Counted from the first letter of the stretch, positions 48,107-62,425 are shown. The stretch: DNA of 64,000 bases from Mycoplasmopsis edwardii (GCF_900476105.1 NZ_LS991951.1:186001-250000), one strand, 5' to 3'. The notes: generated from the letters alone by a model not told the origin. Made by a program: numbers and translations.

Positions 48107-48397
48107 ACGGAGTACATTAAGTTACAATTCATTTTAGTAACAATTACCTATTTTACATGGTTATCAATTATTTAATTTTAACGTCATGTGTCGCATGATA
48201 ACCCGACAGTATATCTAGTTTTGAGAGAATTTCTCTCTTTGTTCTTTGAAAACTAAATAGTAAAGATAAATTAATATAACAACGACATCAAAAAAATAAA
48301 TTAGTCAATTTGTTTTGTGATACCGAGTAATTATTATTAAATATAATAATTTATTAAAATGTCTTTGAATACATCAACAACAATAGGAAAATATTGA
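48107..48397 (+). other. 16S-23S spacer without tRNA genes
   Basis: The spacer has a copy of ttctttgaaaacta (48241-48254) and long processing stems. tgacattttaat-type sequence near 48353-48375 is complementary to 51291-51320, so the 23S precursor can be folded out. No tRNA is visible. Confidence 0.75.
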
Positions 48398-51288
<2,891 letters not shown>

Positions 51289-51557
51289 AATGTATTCAAG
51301 ACATTTTAATGAATTATTAATTACTATTTAGTTTTCAGAGAACACGCTCCATATGGAGTATTTTTTTATTTCTTAAATTTCATTTTTATGATAAAATACA
51401 TAAGCATTAATTAAACAGCAGTTTGTTATATTTATTTTGTAATTTAGACATGCATCAAATATTGTTAGTAAGTATGCTGAAAAACTGAAAACATTAAGTA
51501 CTAAATTAACATAAATAGAAACAAACCCTCTATAATTATGCAGAAAGAGGAAATAAC
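51289..51557. other. rRNA trailer and rpsD promoter region
   Basis: The 3' processing strand of the 23S stem (51291-51320) is followed by the palindrome ctccatatggag (51347-51358) with a T-run, a likely rRNA terminator. The remaining 190 bases hold the rpsD leader and no gene I can support. Confidence 0.55.
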
Positions 51558-52157
51558 ATGTCAAGATATACAGGACCAGTATTTAAAAAAGCTCGTCGTT
51601 TAGGTTTCTCTATTTTAGAAAATGGAAAAGAATTTTCAAAAGGTAGAAAAAGAACATATGCACCTGGACAACACGGAAACAAAAGAGTTAAATTATCAGA
51701 TTACGGATTACACTTATATGAAAAACAAAAAGTTAAACACTTATTTGGTGTAAGTGAAAAACAATTACGTAAAACATTTGAAAAAGCTATTAAAATCAAA
51801 GGTGTTACAGGTACAAACTTATTACAATTATTAGAAGTTCGTTTAGATAACATTGTTTACAGAGCAGGATTTGCTACAACAAGAAGACAAGCTCGTCAAT
51901 TAGTTAATCACGGACACTTTACTTTAAACGGTAAAAAAGCAAACATCCCTTCAATGGTTGTTTCAATCAATGACGTTGTTGAATTAAAAGAAAAATCAAG
52001 ATCAAACAAACAAATTACTGAAGCATTAGAAGCTAAAACAACTGCTGCATGATTAACAAGAAAAGACTTTAACGTTAAATTAGATAGATTACCAGAAAGA
52101 AGCGAAATTCATCAAGAAATTAAAGATGCATTAATCGTTGAGTTCTACTCTAAATAA
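51558..52157 (+). CDS. rpsD: Ribosomal protein S4
   Basis: 199 residues; primary 16S-binding protein of the small subunit. [18 protein letters not shown] and [11 protein letters not shown] are the family start, and the S4 RNA-binding domain ([37 protein letters not shown]) follows. One TGA (Trp) at 52053-52055. AGAGGAAAT precedes the ATG. rpmE follows 20 bases later. Confidence 0.97.
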
Positions 52158-52177
52158 TTAGTTAGGAGAATTGATAT

Positions 52178-52387
52178 ATGAAAAAAAATCTTCACCCACA
52201 ATACCACGAAGTTAAAATTAGTTGTTCAACATGTGGTACAAACTTTTCTTTTAAATCAGTAAGAAAAAACTTTTCAGTTGATGTTTGTTCAGGTTGCCAT
52301 GCAGTGTTCACAGGAAATAGAACACAAGTTAAAGCAACAGGAAGAATCGATAAATTTAACAAACGTTTAGAAAAAATGAGTAAATAA
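52178..52387 (+). CDS. rpmE: Ribosomal protein L31
   Basis: 69 residues with the zinc-binding C-S-T-C-G and C-S-G-C-H pairs (residues about 16-40) and the closing TGRIDKFNKR. TTAGGAGAATTGAT precedes the ATG. This is the zinc-ligand (C+) form of L31. A hairpin terminator follows. Confidence 0.96.
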   Translation: MKKNLHPQYHEVKISCSTCGTNFSFKSVRKNFSVDVCSGCHAVFTGNRTQVKATGRIDKFNKRLEKMSK

Positions 52388-52390
52388 TAC

Positions 52391-52417
52391 AAAAATCAGC
52401 CAAAAGCTGATTTTTTC
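52391..52417 (+). terminator. Terminator after rpmE
   Basis: Stem aaatcagc/gctgattt with loop caaaa, followed by TTTT. Confidence 0.85.
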
Positions 52418-52471
52418 TTTTAACACAAAAATCTTCAAATAAAAAATATTATATTTAAAGATGCAACAAAA

Positions 52472-52543
52472 ATGTGAAAATTTTCCATATATAAAACAAG
52501 TATGGAAAAAATTCCATGCATTTTTTTACTTGACTAGTCAAGT
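52472..52543. promoter_or_regulatory. Operator-like palindromes upstream of glpO
   Basis: Three inverted repeats in a row: tgtgaaaattttccata (52473-52489, imperfect), atggaa-aaaa-ttccat (52502-52517) and the perfect 16-base acttgactagtcaagt (52528-52543). The first two belong to the recurring TGTGGAAA/TTTCCACA type. They suggest control of the glycerol genes by one or two repressors. Confidence 0.5.
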
Positions 52544-52633
52544 TGGAAAAAACATCATCAAAATAGAAAAATTTCTTTTTTATAATTTCACCATGTAAAT
52601 TTTTTAATTTGCAAAAATGCTAAAGGAGAACGC

Positions 52634-53788
52634 ATGAAAAATAAATACGATGTAGTAATAGTAGGGGGTGGTATTATCGGTGGTGTAATTGCCTATGAAT
52701 TATCACAATATAAATTAAAAACCTTATTATTAGAAAAAAACCCAGTTTTCGCTGATGAAACATCTAAAGGTAACTCGGGTGCTATTCATGGTGGATTTGA
52801 CCCAGAACCACACAAAATTGAGGCTAAATTAAACGTTCTTGGTAACGAATTATGAAGAACAAAAATCTTCAAAGACCTTGATTTTCCACATGTTCAAGTT
52901 GATTCATTAATTCTTGCTTTTAATGAAGAGGAAATGAAACATGTTCACATGTTATACGACCGTGGACTTAAAAACAAAGTGCCAGCAGAATTTTTAAAAG
53001 TTATTAGTAAAGAAGAAGTTCTAAAAAGAGAACCTAATGTAAATCCTAAAGTTGTAGGAGCCTTGTTATGTACAAGTTCATGAGCTATTGACCCAGTTAG
53101 AGCAACATATGCATTTATGGGTGCAAGTGAACAAAATGGTACAGAATTAAGAAGAAGTGCTGAAGTAACAGATATTAAATTTAAAAATGATGAATTTGAT
53201 ATTACTTTAGCAAATGGTGATGTAGTAACATCTAAAGTTGTTATTAATGCCGCAGGTCACTATGCAGACGTTTTAGCTGAAAAAGCAGGATATGGTGACT
53301 TCAAACAAACAACACGTAGAGGTGAATATAGAATTTTAGCTAGAACAGAAGCAGGAATTGTTAACTCAATTTGCTTCAAAGTTCCAACAATTCACGGTAA
53401 AGGTGTTATTGTTGCCCCAATGTTAGATGGACGTGTTTTAGTAGGACCAACTGCAGAAGAAGGCGTACCAAAAGAAGAAACAAGATTAGTAACAAAAGAA
53501 AAATTTGATTACATTGGCCAAATTGGAAAAGAAATTATTCCATCAATCAGACTTGAAAAAACAGAAATGACTTTAGCAGGTTCAAGACCAATTGATATTG
53601 AAACAAATGACTTTGTTATTAGACCAGCAAAAGACAATGCTAGATTTATTAACGCTGCAGGTATGCAATCTCCAGCTATTGCTTCAGCACCAGCTATCGC
53701 AATCGAAATTGCTAAATTAGTTGAAGCTGCAGGACTTAAACTAGAGAAAAACCCTAATTACAATCCTAAATTCAAAGTACAATTCTAA
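52634..53788 (+). CDS. glpO: Glycerol-3-phosphate oxidase GlpO
   Basis: 384 residues; oxidises glycerol-3-phosphate to dihydroxyacetone phosphate with O2, giving H2O2, a known virulence factor of several mycoplasmas. The FAD-binding VVIVGGGIIGGVIAYELS is at residues 6-23, followed by the sugar-phosphate site region SKGNSGAIHGGFDPEPH, and the C-terminal AGMQSPAIASAPAIA loop. It lacks the C-terminal domain of the respiratory GlpD. TGA (Trp) codons at 52856 and 53081. AAAGGAGA precedes the ATG. First gene of glpO-glpK-glpF. Confidence 0.93.
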
Positions 53789-53809
53789 TATTAAACTTAA
53801 AGGAGAAAT

Positions 53810-55327
<1,518 letters not shown>

Positions 55328-55381
55328 AATAAGAATAGAAATATAAAAATATAAAACAAATAAATAGGAAGGTATTATAAA

Positions 55382-56125
55382 ATGTTATACTTATCAGAAT
55401 TTTTAGGTACATTACTTCTTGTTTTACTTGGTAACGGTGTTGTATACAGCGTTTCAGCAAAACGTATGTTCGCAAACCAACCAGGTAAATGAGTTGTAAT
55501 TGCTTTAGCATGAGGACTTGCTGTTTTCGTAGGTGTTGTTGTAGCAAGTTCATTAGGTGGACCAGCACACTTAAACCCTGCAGTTACTGTCTTTTCATTA
55601 ATTAGTGGAAAATTCGCAAACCCAAGCGAACTTGCATATATTCCATTACAAATCTTAGGAGCAATGACTGCTCAAATTATCTTAAACTTTATTAATTGAA
55701 AACACATTGGAGAAACAGATTTAGCTTCAGTTCGTGGTGCACACGCAACAGGACCTGCATTCTCAAATAAAAAAGAAAAAGCAACAATTTTCAACTTCTC
55801 ATATGAATTAGTTGGAACATTAGTATTAGTTGGAGTAATCTTTGCGTTTGGTAAAGGTGGTAATAAAGAAGCATTAAGTCATTTAGGACCATTACCAGTT
55901 ACATTATTAGTTATGTCAATCGGTATGTCACTTGGTTCATCAACAGGATACGCAATTAACCCTGCTCGTGATTTAGGACCAAGAATTGTTTACTTCGCAA
56001 TGGAAAAATTATTATTAACAGCTAGAAAAGAAGAACATGTTGGAGGAAACTTTGAATATGGATGAGTACCAGCTGTAGCACCATTATTAGGTGGAGCAAT
56101 TATTGGAGCATTAGCTTTAATTTAA
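55382..56125 (+). CDS. glpF: Glycerol facilitator (MIP family)
   Basis: 247 residues with six long and two half helices. The two NPA boxes are HLNPAVTVF (residue about 64) and the second, AINPARDLGPR (about 200); the Asp after NPAR marks a glycerol-type rather than water channel. GGAAGG precedes the ATG (55382). The following hairpin may shut or weaken the transcript before dhaK. Confidence 0.93.
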
Positions 56126-56154
56126 TAACTAAATCATAAGCATATAAAAATAAA

Positions 56155-56184
56155 AATAAATTTGTGCCTTGGCGCAAATTTATT
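56155..56184 (+). terminator. Hairpin between glpF and dhaK
   Basis: A 14-bp stem aataaatttgtgcc/ggcgcaaatttatt (one G-T pair) with loop tt. No T-run follows, so it may only slow or stabilise the transcript. Confidence 0.5.
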
Positions 56185-56218
56185 GCTATAACATAAAAAA
56201 ATATTCTTTGGAGAAATT

Positions 56219-57202
56219 ATGAAAAAATTCATTAATAAAAAAGAAAATATCGTTGAAGAAATGATTAACGGGATTTTAAAAACAAACCCAAATGTAGAAA
56301 GAGTTGAAGGATTTAATGTTATTGTTAACAAACACTTCGATAAAAATAAAGTTGCCTTAATTTCAGGTGGTGGATCAGGACATGAACCAGCACACATGGG
56401 ATTTGTTGGTGACGGAATGCTTTCAGGAGCAGTTGCTGGTGAAGTTTTCACATCACCAACACCAGATCAAGTTGAAGCAGCTATTAATGCACTTGACTCA
56501 AAAGCTGGTACATTATTAATTATCAAAAACTATACAGGTGATAAATTAAACTTCGAAATCGCACAACAATTAGCACAAGCAAGCGGTAAAGATGTTGAAA
56601 CAGTTTTAGTAAACGATGATGTTGCTGTTGAAAACTCAACATGAACAATTGGACGTAGAGAAATCGCAGGAACAGTATATGTTCATAAAATTGCTGGAGC
56701 ATTAGCTCAAAGAGGTGGATCATTAGCAGAAGTTAAAGCGGTTGCTCAAAAAGTTATTGACAACGTTAGAACATTTGGTATCTCACTTAACTCAATTTAC
56801 ATTCCTACAACAGGTAAAAAATCATTTGAATTAAATGAAACAGAAATTGAATTTGGATTAGGAATTCACGGTGAACCTGGAATTAAAAGAGAATCAATTA
56901 AGAGTTCAAAAGAAATCGTTGAAGAAATGATTGATTTAATCTTAAAAGATTATGATTACAAAGGTTCAGAAGTTGCTTTAATGATTAACGGACTTGGTGG
57001 AACACCAGAAATGGAGTTATTCATTGTCGCAAATGACGCACACAACTATTTAGCGCAAAAAGGAATTAAAGTATACACATCAAATGTTGGTAACTTTATG
57101 ACATCATTAGAAATGCAAGGTGTTTCAATTTCATTATTAAAATTAGACTCACAATTAAAAGAATTATTAATGGATAAAAACGAGGTAAAATCTTGAAAAT
57201 AG
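56219..57202 (+). CDS. dhaK: Dihydroxyacetone kinase, substrate subunit DhaK
   Basis: 327 residues; transfers phosphate to dihydroxyacetone. ALISGGGSGHEPAHMGFVG holds the substrate-binding Gly-rich loop, and the covalent His is in GLGIHGEPG (residue 217). The apparent end at 57196 is a TGA (Trp) codon; the TAG stop is at 57200-57202, so it overlaps dhaL by 10 bases. GGAG precedes the ATG at 56219. Confidence 0.93.
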
Positions 57203-57804
57203 ATGTAAATAAATTTAACAGTATTGTTAATAATATTTATTCTGAATTAAAAGCAAACGAAGACTTTATTTCAGGGTTAGATCAATCAATTGGTGACGGA
57301 GATCACGGATACAATATTGTAAGAGGATTTAATGCAGTTTTAGAATTAAATCACACTTCAATGAATCTTGAAACATACTTCATGCAAATTGGTAGAACAT
57401 TAATGGCTAAAGTCGGTGGTGCTTCAGGACCATTATACGGTATGAGTTTCATGAAAGGTGCTTCAGCATTTAAAGGACTTGATGAAATTACATTTGATTC
57501 ATTTAAAGTATTTGTTAATAACTTTGCTGCAAGCTTAGAATTATTAGGTAAAGTACAATTAAATGAAAAAACAATGTACGACATTTGAAAACCATTAGCT
57601 ATTAAATTAGAAACAGTATCAGAAATTAACGAATCTACTAAAGAAGAAATTACAAAATATTTAGATGAACTTTTAGCAAATACAGCAAACATGGTGGCTA
57701 CAAAAGGTAGAGCATCATATTTAAAAGATAGGTCAAAAGGAACAATGGATCCTGGATCATTCACATCTACAATTATTCTTAAAAACATTTTAAAAGGATT
57801 TTAA
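57193..57804 (+). CDS. dhaL: Dihydroxyacetone kinase, ADP subunit DhaL
   Basis: 203 residues. The Mg-ADP motif QSIGDGDHGYN (about residues 31-41) and MAKVGGASGPLYG and the C-terminal DPGSFTST are family marks. No ATG suits the start; a TTG at 57193 within the end of dhaK, with an AGG-rich stretch before it, gives the family N-terminus. TGA (Trp) at 57589-57591. Confidence 0.92.
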
Positions 57805-58196
57805 TGAATAAAAAATTATTTATATTAATTAGTCACTACAATGACTTAGCAAGAGTTATAAAAGAATACGTTTCAAAAATGCTCCCAATTAACAACGAAA
57901 ATATTGAAATAGTTGCTTTAGGGGGAATTAATAACGGAACAGAAATTGGTACAGAGCCAATGCAAATTTTAGAAACTATTGAAGCACGTCCAGAAATTAA
58001 TGAAATCTTTATCTTTTCAGACCTTGGGTCAGCAACATTAGCAGCTGAATCAATCGCAACAATGGTAATGGACAAAAAAGTACATGTTTCAAAAGGTTCT
58101 TTTGTTGAAAACACATTCTCAGCATATGTTTTAGCAAATGTTGGAGCTTCATTTGAAGAAGTTCAAGTCGCTGCTGAAGAAAAAGTTGTTAAATAA
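57804..58196 (+). CDS. dhaM: PTS-dependent phosphotransferase subunit DhaM (EIIA-like)
   Basis: 130 residues of the EIIA-mannose fold. The N-terminal FILISHYNDLA has the phosphorylated His (residue 11). FSDLGSATLAAE is a family block. It is the short form, without HPr and EI domains, so it must be charged by separate PTS proteins. It overlaps the dhaL stop by one base and precedes a strong terminator, closing the glycerol/DHA cluster. Confidence 0.88.
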   Translation: MNKKLFILISHYNDLARVIKEYVSKMLPINNENIEIVALGGINNGTEIGTEPMQILETIEARPEINEIFIFSDLGSATLAAESIATMVMDKKVHVSKGSFVENTFSAYVLANVGASFEEVQVAAEEKVVK

Positions 58197-58214
58197 TTAA
58201 ATAAAAATAAAAAG

Positions 58215-58250
58215 AAAAAAGTTCAAGTTTATACTTGAACTTTTTTAAAA
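58215..58250 (+). terminator. Terminator after dhaM
   Basis: A 14-bp stem aaaaaagttcaagt/acttgaactttttt with loop ttat and T-run. A second inverted repeat ttcatgtaat/attacatgaa follows at 58267-58310; 58251-58336 holds no gene. Confidence 0.85.
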
Positions 58251-58336
58251 AAATAAAAATACATCATTCATGTAATGTTTAATTATTTAAAACTTTGTAT
58301 TACATGAAAAAAGCCATTTTTTGATTAAAAAAAATG

Positions 58337-58411
58337 GGGCGGTCGACGGGATTCGAACCCGCGCATGACGGGACCACAACCCGCTGTGTTAACCACTTCA
58401 CCACGACCGCC
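58337..58411 (-). tRNA. trnH: tRNA-His (GTG)
   Basis: On the minus strand, acceptor ggcggtc/gaccgcc, D arm, anticodon stem-loop with GTG, and T arm with ggttcgaatcc. The 3' CCA is not fully encoded. Plain cloverleaf; reads CAU/CAC. Confidence 0.93.
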
Positions 58412-58506
58412 ATTTAAAGCTAACTTATTATATATCATTTAATCAACTATCAAAGAAAAAATAATCAAGTTTATCAAATTTGCAATATTGCTAACTTTAA
58501 ATTAAA

Positions 58507-58905
58507 CTAATTAATAATATTTTTTATTTCATTAAATATCCATTCTCAATATCTTTCTTTTTGAACAGAAATAAAAATATTATGCATGAATAAATTATTT
58601 TGTTTCATATACATAACTAATTCATCACTATGAATTTTGATTCCTTCATTATTGAATTCATTTGTAAAGTTTGTTTGAAAAGTTTTTATCTTACCATCTA
58701 TATTTATATTAATATTAAATTCGCTATTATTAATTTGTTTTTCAGTTAAATTAAGTAAATAAAGATCATTATCTTCCCTTTTAACAATTCCGTTAAAATA
58801 TTCATAATTATGAAGTGATAAAACAAAATAAATTAATAAACCAACCAAAGCAAACAAAATGCAAAGCACTAAAAATAAAATTAATTGATCAATTTTAAAT
58901 TTCAT
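58507..58905 (-). CDS. Small one-helix protein, probable accessory of the peptide exporter
   Basis: 132 residues. A single hydrophobic helix (residues 7-29, LILFLVLCILFALVGLLIYFV) is followed by about 100 hydrophilic residues rich in Asn and Lys that would be outside the cell. The layout is like short HlyD/MesE-type accessory proteins of bacteriocin exporters, but no sequence family is recognised. It overlaps the exporter end by 11 bases, so it is translated with it. TGA (Trp) at 58546-58548. Confidence 0.6.
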
Positions 58906-60949
58906 TCAAGATAACCTCGCTTGCATTTTGAAAAATATATCTATCTGTATGGCTAATTTCAATCACTAACTTATCATTTAAGTACTCCTGCAAAACTTCT
59001 TTTAAAGTTTTAAAAACATTTTGATTAAGATTTTCAAATGATTCATCAAAAATAATTACATCATAGTCATTAAGAAAAATTTTAAGTATTTTAATTATTG
59101 CTATTTGACCTTTTGATAATTCATTAACATTCTTTCAGTTGATATTTTCAATATCAAAGTTTATATCCTTGAAAATTAGGTCAAGTTGATATTTTTTAAT
59201 AATCGCTTTTAAATGTACAAAATCATTGATTCCAAGATATTCTAAAATACTTGTTTTTATGGTACTTAACTCAGAATTTAAGTAGCACATTTTTTCTTTT
59301 AAATCCTCATTATTGAATAATTCAATAATTTGATCATTAACCATAATTTCACCTTTATCAGAAGGCAATAAACCTACAAGAATTTTGCTTAATGTGCTTT
59401 TACCAGAACCATTTCTCCCAATCAATTTAACTTTATCTTGAAATATCATGCGATCAATATTAATGATTTTGTTTGAATTAGGATATGAAAAATCAACATA
59501 TGAAACTTTTAAAGTTTTTATTTTGTTAATAAAATTCTTTAAAGAAGGTTGATACTCTTTTTTGTTTTGATAAAAAACCTGAGTTAACTTTACTTTAGCT
59601 CTAAAATTAATTAAACCGCTTATATTTTCGAAGAAACCTTTTAAAGGTTTTATAAATAAATTAAGCGAAGTAAGAAAATATATAAAATTAGGCAACTCTA
59701 ATCTATTTTCTCAAATCTCATTTGCACCAACTAAACATATTACTAGTGGTGTTATTATTTCAATTAATGAATTTAGAGAATTTACTAAAATTAATTTCTT
59801 ATTGTATTCTAATGACTGATTAACAAATTTTTCATTACTTAAAGTTCATTTACTTAAAATTGAATTTGATAATATATGGTGTTCAAATTCTTTAATAGAG
59901 TTGACATAATTTTCGAAATGCAAATCTCCTTCAAAGTTTTGGGTAAGAATTTTATGAAAATTTGAATCAAATATTTTTTTCTTTATAAAACTTAAAATTA
60001 ATATAAAAATTCCTAAAGCGCCTAAAATGATCAACATAATATTATTAATATTTTTCAAAATTAATAATGAGATACTGAAACTAAGAATATTTATGATAAG
60101 ACTAGGAAAAAACATTTGTTTTATAGATAATATCTCATAAATGCTTGCGAAACGATTTTTGATCTCTAGTGTTGATAACTTGAGTGCCATTTTTTTATTT
60201 GATATATTAAATTGATTTAACAGATATATAAATATTTCTGAAACTTTTTTATTGTAAATTATGTTAGTGATCCTATTTGTTATATTTTGTATCAAATACA
60301 AAATAACAATCATTATTATCGATGAAATACCAATTAATAGTATCTCATTTTTTAATTTATACACAATGATTGTGTTTATGATCTTTTTATTAATCAATGG
60401 TAATACTATTAAAAATATTAATTCAAGCATAAGCATTAATGTTATATATAAATGTTCTTTGTTAAATTCAAATAAACTAAAATAACTTCCCTTATTTTTA
60501 TTATCTTTTACTTCATTTACTTCGTTTTTTACGTTTTTAAACTCAATAAACTCAATTAATAAACCTCTAAAAATACTTTGGAATTCATTAAATTCAAGTG
60601 TGTTTTCTTTACCAATATTTGGATCATAGTATGTTATATGACTATTTGATTTATTTGTTATTAAAACCATGTGTTCATAGTTATTTAATCTAACGATTGC
60701 ACCAAAAGGCAATTCAGTTTTATCAAGTTTCACAAGTTGCGAATATTCTGTTTCATAAACTTCGATACTTCAGTTATAAAGATTAATAATTTTATCAAAA
60801 TTACTTAAAGAAACACCATTTTCATCATATGTAGTTTGGAATTTAAGTTCATCAATATTAACATGTTTATCTTTGAAATTTTCTAAAAAGTATTTAAAAA
60901 CATAAAGCGAACAATCTCTTGTATCTATTTGTTTGTATTTACTAGTCAT
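58895..60949 (-). CDS. Peptidase C39 bacteriocin-type ABC exporter
   Basis: 684 residues. Residues 1-130 are a C39 peptidase: Gln7 and Cys13 in KQIDTRDCSLYVFKYF, His93 in YEHMVLITN and Asp109 in YYDPNIG, so the catalytic set looks complete. About six helices (residues 160-430) form the membrane domain. The ATPase has Walker A LIGRNGSGKSTL, a weak signature ELSKGQ, Walker B VIIFDESFENL and a His in EISHTDRY. Such proteins cut a leader from a small peptide and export it. GGAGATATATT precedes the ATG at 60949. Directly upstream is the cysteine-rich peptide gene. Confidence 0.85.
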
Positions 60950-61035
60950 AATATATCTCCATCTTATTTCGCTTATTAAATAATTTTTAATTAATGACGA
61001 ACTAAAACAGAACAAATTATTTTGGAAAAAGTAAT

Positions 61036-61057
61036 AAAAAAACTGGCTAATCACCAG
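61036..61057 (-). terminator. Hairpin between the peptide gene and the exporter gene
   Basis: On the minus strand, ctggt-gatta-gccag (with one G-T pair) followed by seven T. Such an attenuating hairpin between a small peptide gene and its exporter lets the peptide be made in excess. Confidence 0.6.
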
Positions 61058-61079
61058 AAATTAATTTAATTTTTTGAGT

Positions 61080-61160
61080 TTATTCATTGCATGAGCAATT
61101 TGTACATGTGCAATTTGTGCATGAGCAATTTTTGCATGAGCAAATTTTTTTGTTTTCCAT
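61080..61160 (-). CDS. 26-residue cysteine-rich peptide gene (C-x-C repeats)
   Basis: Too short for usual gene finding. On the minus strand, ATG (61158-61160) follows AGGAGAGTTT at ideal distance and the frame ends in TAA at 61080-61082. Eight of 26 residues are Cys, in four C-x-C units at residues 7-9, 12-14, 17-19 and 22-24; the x is Ser, Ser, Thr, Ser. The units repeat every five residues (C-[ST]-C-[KTN]-[NE]), with 15-base DNA repeats. The start is MENKKI. There is no Gly-Gly leader. It lies 20 bases after tRNA-Leu and just before a C39 exporter. I infer an exported, metal-binding or crosslinked peptide. No known family is recognised. Confidence 0.7.
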   Translation of the reverse strand: MENKKICSCKNCSCTNCTCTNCSCNE

Positions 61161-61180
61161 AAACTCTCCTAATTTAATTT

Positions 61181-61265
61181 TGGTGCCCAAGACAGGACTT
61201 GAACCTGCACGGATTGCTCCACTAGATCCTTAGTCTAGCGTGTCTGCCAATTTCACCACTCGGGC
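61181..61265 (-). tRNA. trnL: tRNA-Leu (AAG)
   Basis: On the minus strand, acceptor gcccgag/cttgggc, encoded CCA, a variable arm of leucine type, and anticodon loop ctaagga with AAG. The 3' end lies 20 bases before the cysteine-rich peptide gene, so both may share a transcript. Confidence 0.9.
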
Positions 61266-61296
61266 ATGTATAAATATTTTACCACAATTTTAAAAA

Positions 61297-61311
61297 ATGG
61301 AAGTTTTCCAT
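61297..61311. promoter_or_regulatory. Palindrome upstream of pta
   Basis: atggaa-gtt-ttccat, a member of the TGTGGAAA/TTTCCACA-type set, 90 bases before the pta start and next to a TATAAT-like box (61358-61364 region). Confidence 0.45.
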
Positions 61312-61402
61312 AAAAAAATATCTTTTTTGAATCTTTTTAATCCTTATGTAAAAAAATATATATAATTCCTACTATCTAAAAGATTATGGTTAAAGGAGAA
61401 AT

Positions 61403-62371
61403 ATGTCATTTCAAAAAGAATTAGAAAATAAATTATCAGAAATGAATAATGCTATTAATTCTAAAAAAACAATTTTATTAATAGATGGTGAAGACCAAAG
61501 ATCAATTGAAACAGTGAAAATGATTTCTAAAACAAACTTAGTAAATGTTGTTTTATTAGTAAAAGAAAAAAACAATGAATTACCTTCAAATATTATTCAA
61601 GAAGTTATTTCGAATGAAAAGAAAGAACAATACGCAAACCAATTCTTCGAATTTAGAAATGGTAAAGAAACAATGGAGTCGGCTAAGAAAAGTCTAGAAG
61701 GTGCTCCATTTTATGCAATGATGATGTTAAAGAACAAAGAAGTTGACGGAGTAGTAGGTGGATTAAATTATACAACAGCAGATATTCTTAGAGCTGGTTT
61801 TAAAGTTATTGGTCCTAAAAAAGGTATCAAAACAATTTCATCAGCGATGATTATGCACAAAGAAACTGAAAAATACATTTTTTCAGATATTTCAGTTAAC
61901 ATTAAACCTAATGCAGATCAATTATCTGAAATCGGATTAAATGCAAGTGATTTTGCAAAGGGTTTAGGATTAGAACCTAAAATTGCTTTCTTATCATTTT
62001 CAACTGATGGTTCAGGGATGAGTGATGAATCAAAATTAGTTGCCGAAGCAGTTGCTAAATTTAATGAAGTAAGCGATGTTAAAGCGATTGGTGAAATTCA
62101 ATTTGATGCAGCATTTGATGAAACAGTTAGAAAAGCAAAATACAAAAAAGAATCATATTCAGGAAAAACAAATGTTTTTGTATTCCCTACATTAGATGCA
62201 GGAAACATTGGTTATAAAATTGCACAACGTTTAGGTGGATTTGGAGCTATTGGCCCAGTTATTACAGGTATCTCAAGTCCTGTTAATGATCTTTCAAGAG
62301 GTTCAACACCAGAAGATGTATACAACACAATTTTAATTACAGCTTTACAAGCATTTCAAGAAAAGAAATAA
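61403..62371 (+). CDS. pta: Phosphate acetyltransferase
   Basis: 322 residues; converts acetyl-CoA to acetyl phosphate, the last step before ATP-making acetate kinase. The PTA_PTB signatures DGVVGGLNYTTADILRAGFKVIGP and the later FPTLDAGNIGYKIAQRLGGFGAIGP are clear, and the length fits the family. AAAGGAGAAATATG precedes it. With nox it supports fermentation to acetate with NADH recycling. Confidence 0.95.
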   Translation: MSFQKELENKLSEMNNAINSKKTILLIDGEDQRSIETVKMISKTNLVNVVLLVKEKNNELPSNIIQEVISNEKKEQYANQFFEFRNGKETMESAKKSLEGAPFYAMMMLKNKEVDGVVGGLNYTTADILRAGFKVIGPKKGIKTISSAMIMHKETEKYIFSDISVNIKPNADQLSEIGLNASDFAKGLGLEPKIAFLSFSTDGSGMSDESKLVAEAVAKFNEVSDVKAIGEIQFDAAFDETVRKAKYKKESYSGKTNVFVFPTLDAGNIGYKIAQRLGGFGAIGPVITGISSPVNDLSRGSTPEDVYNTILITALQAFQEKK

Positions 62372-62390
62372 GCGTCATGCTTATTTTTTT
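62366..62390 (+). terminator. Terminator after pta
   Basis: Stem aaataagc/gcttattt with loop gtcat, then TTTT; the stem overlaps the stop codon. Confidence 0.7.
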
Positions 62391-62425
62391 CATATTTTTT
62401 CCACATTTTTGAAAAAGATAAAATA

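Noticed and set aside
61083-61142. Short regular repeats that could suggest a CRISPR array
   Set aside because: The units are 15 bases with no spacers and lie in frame within a peptide gene. No cas genes are in the window.
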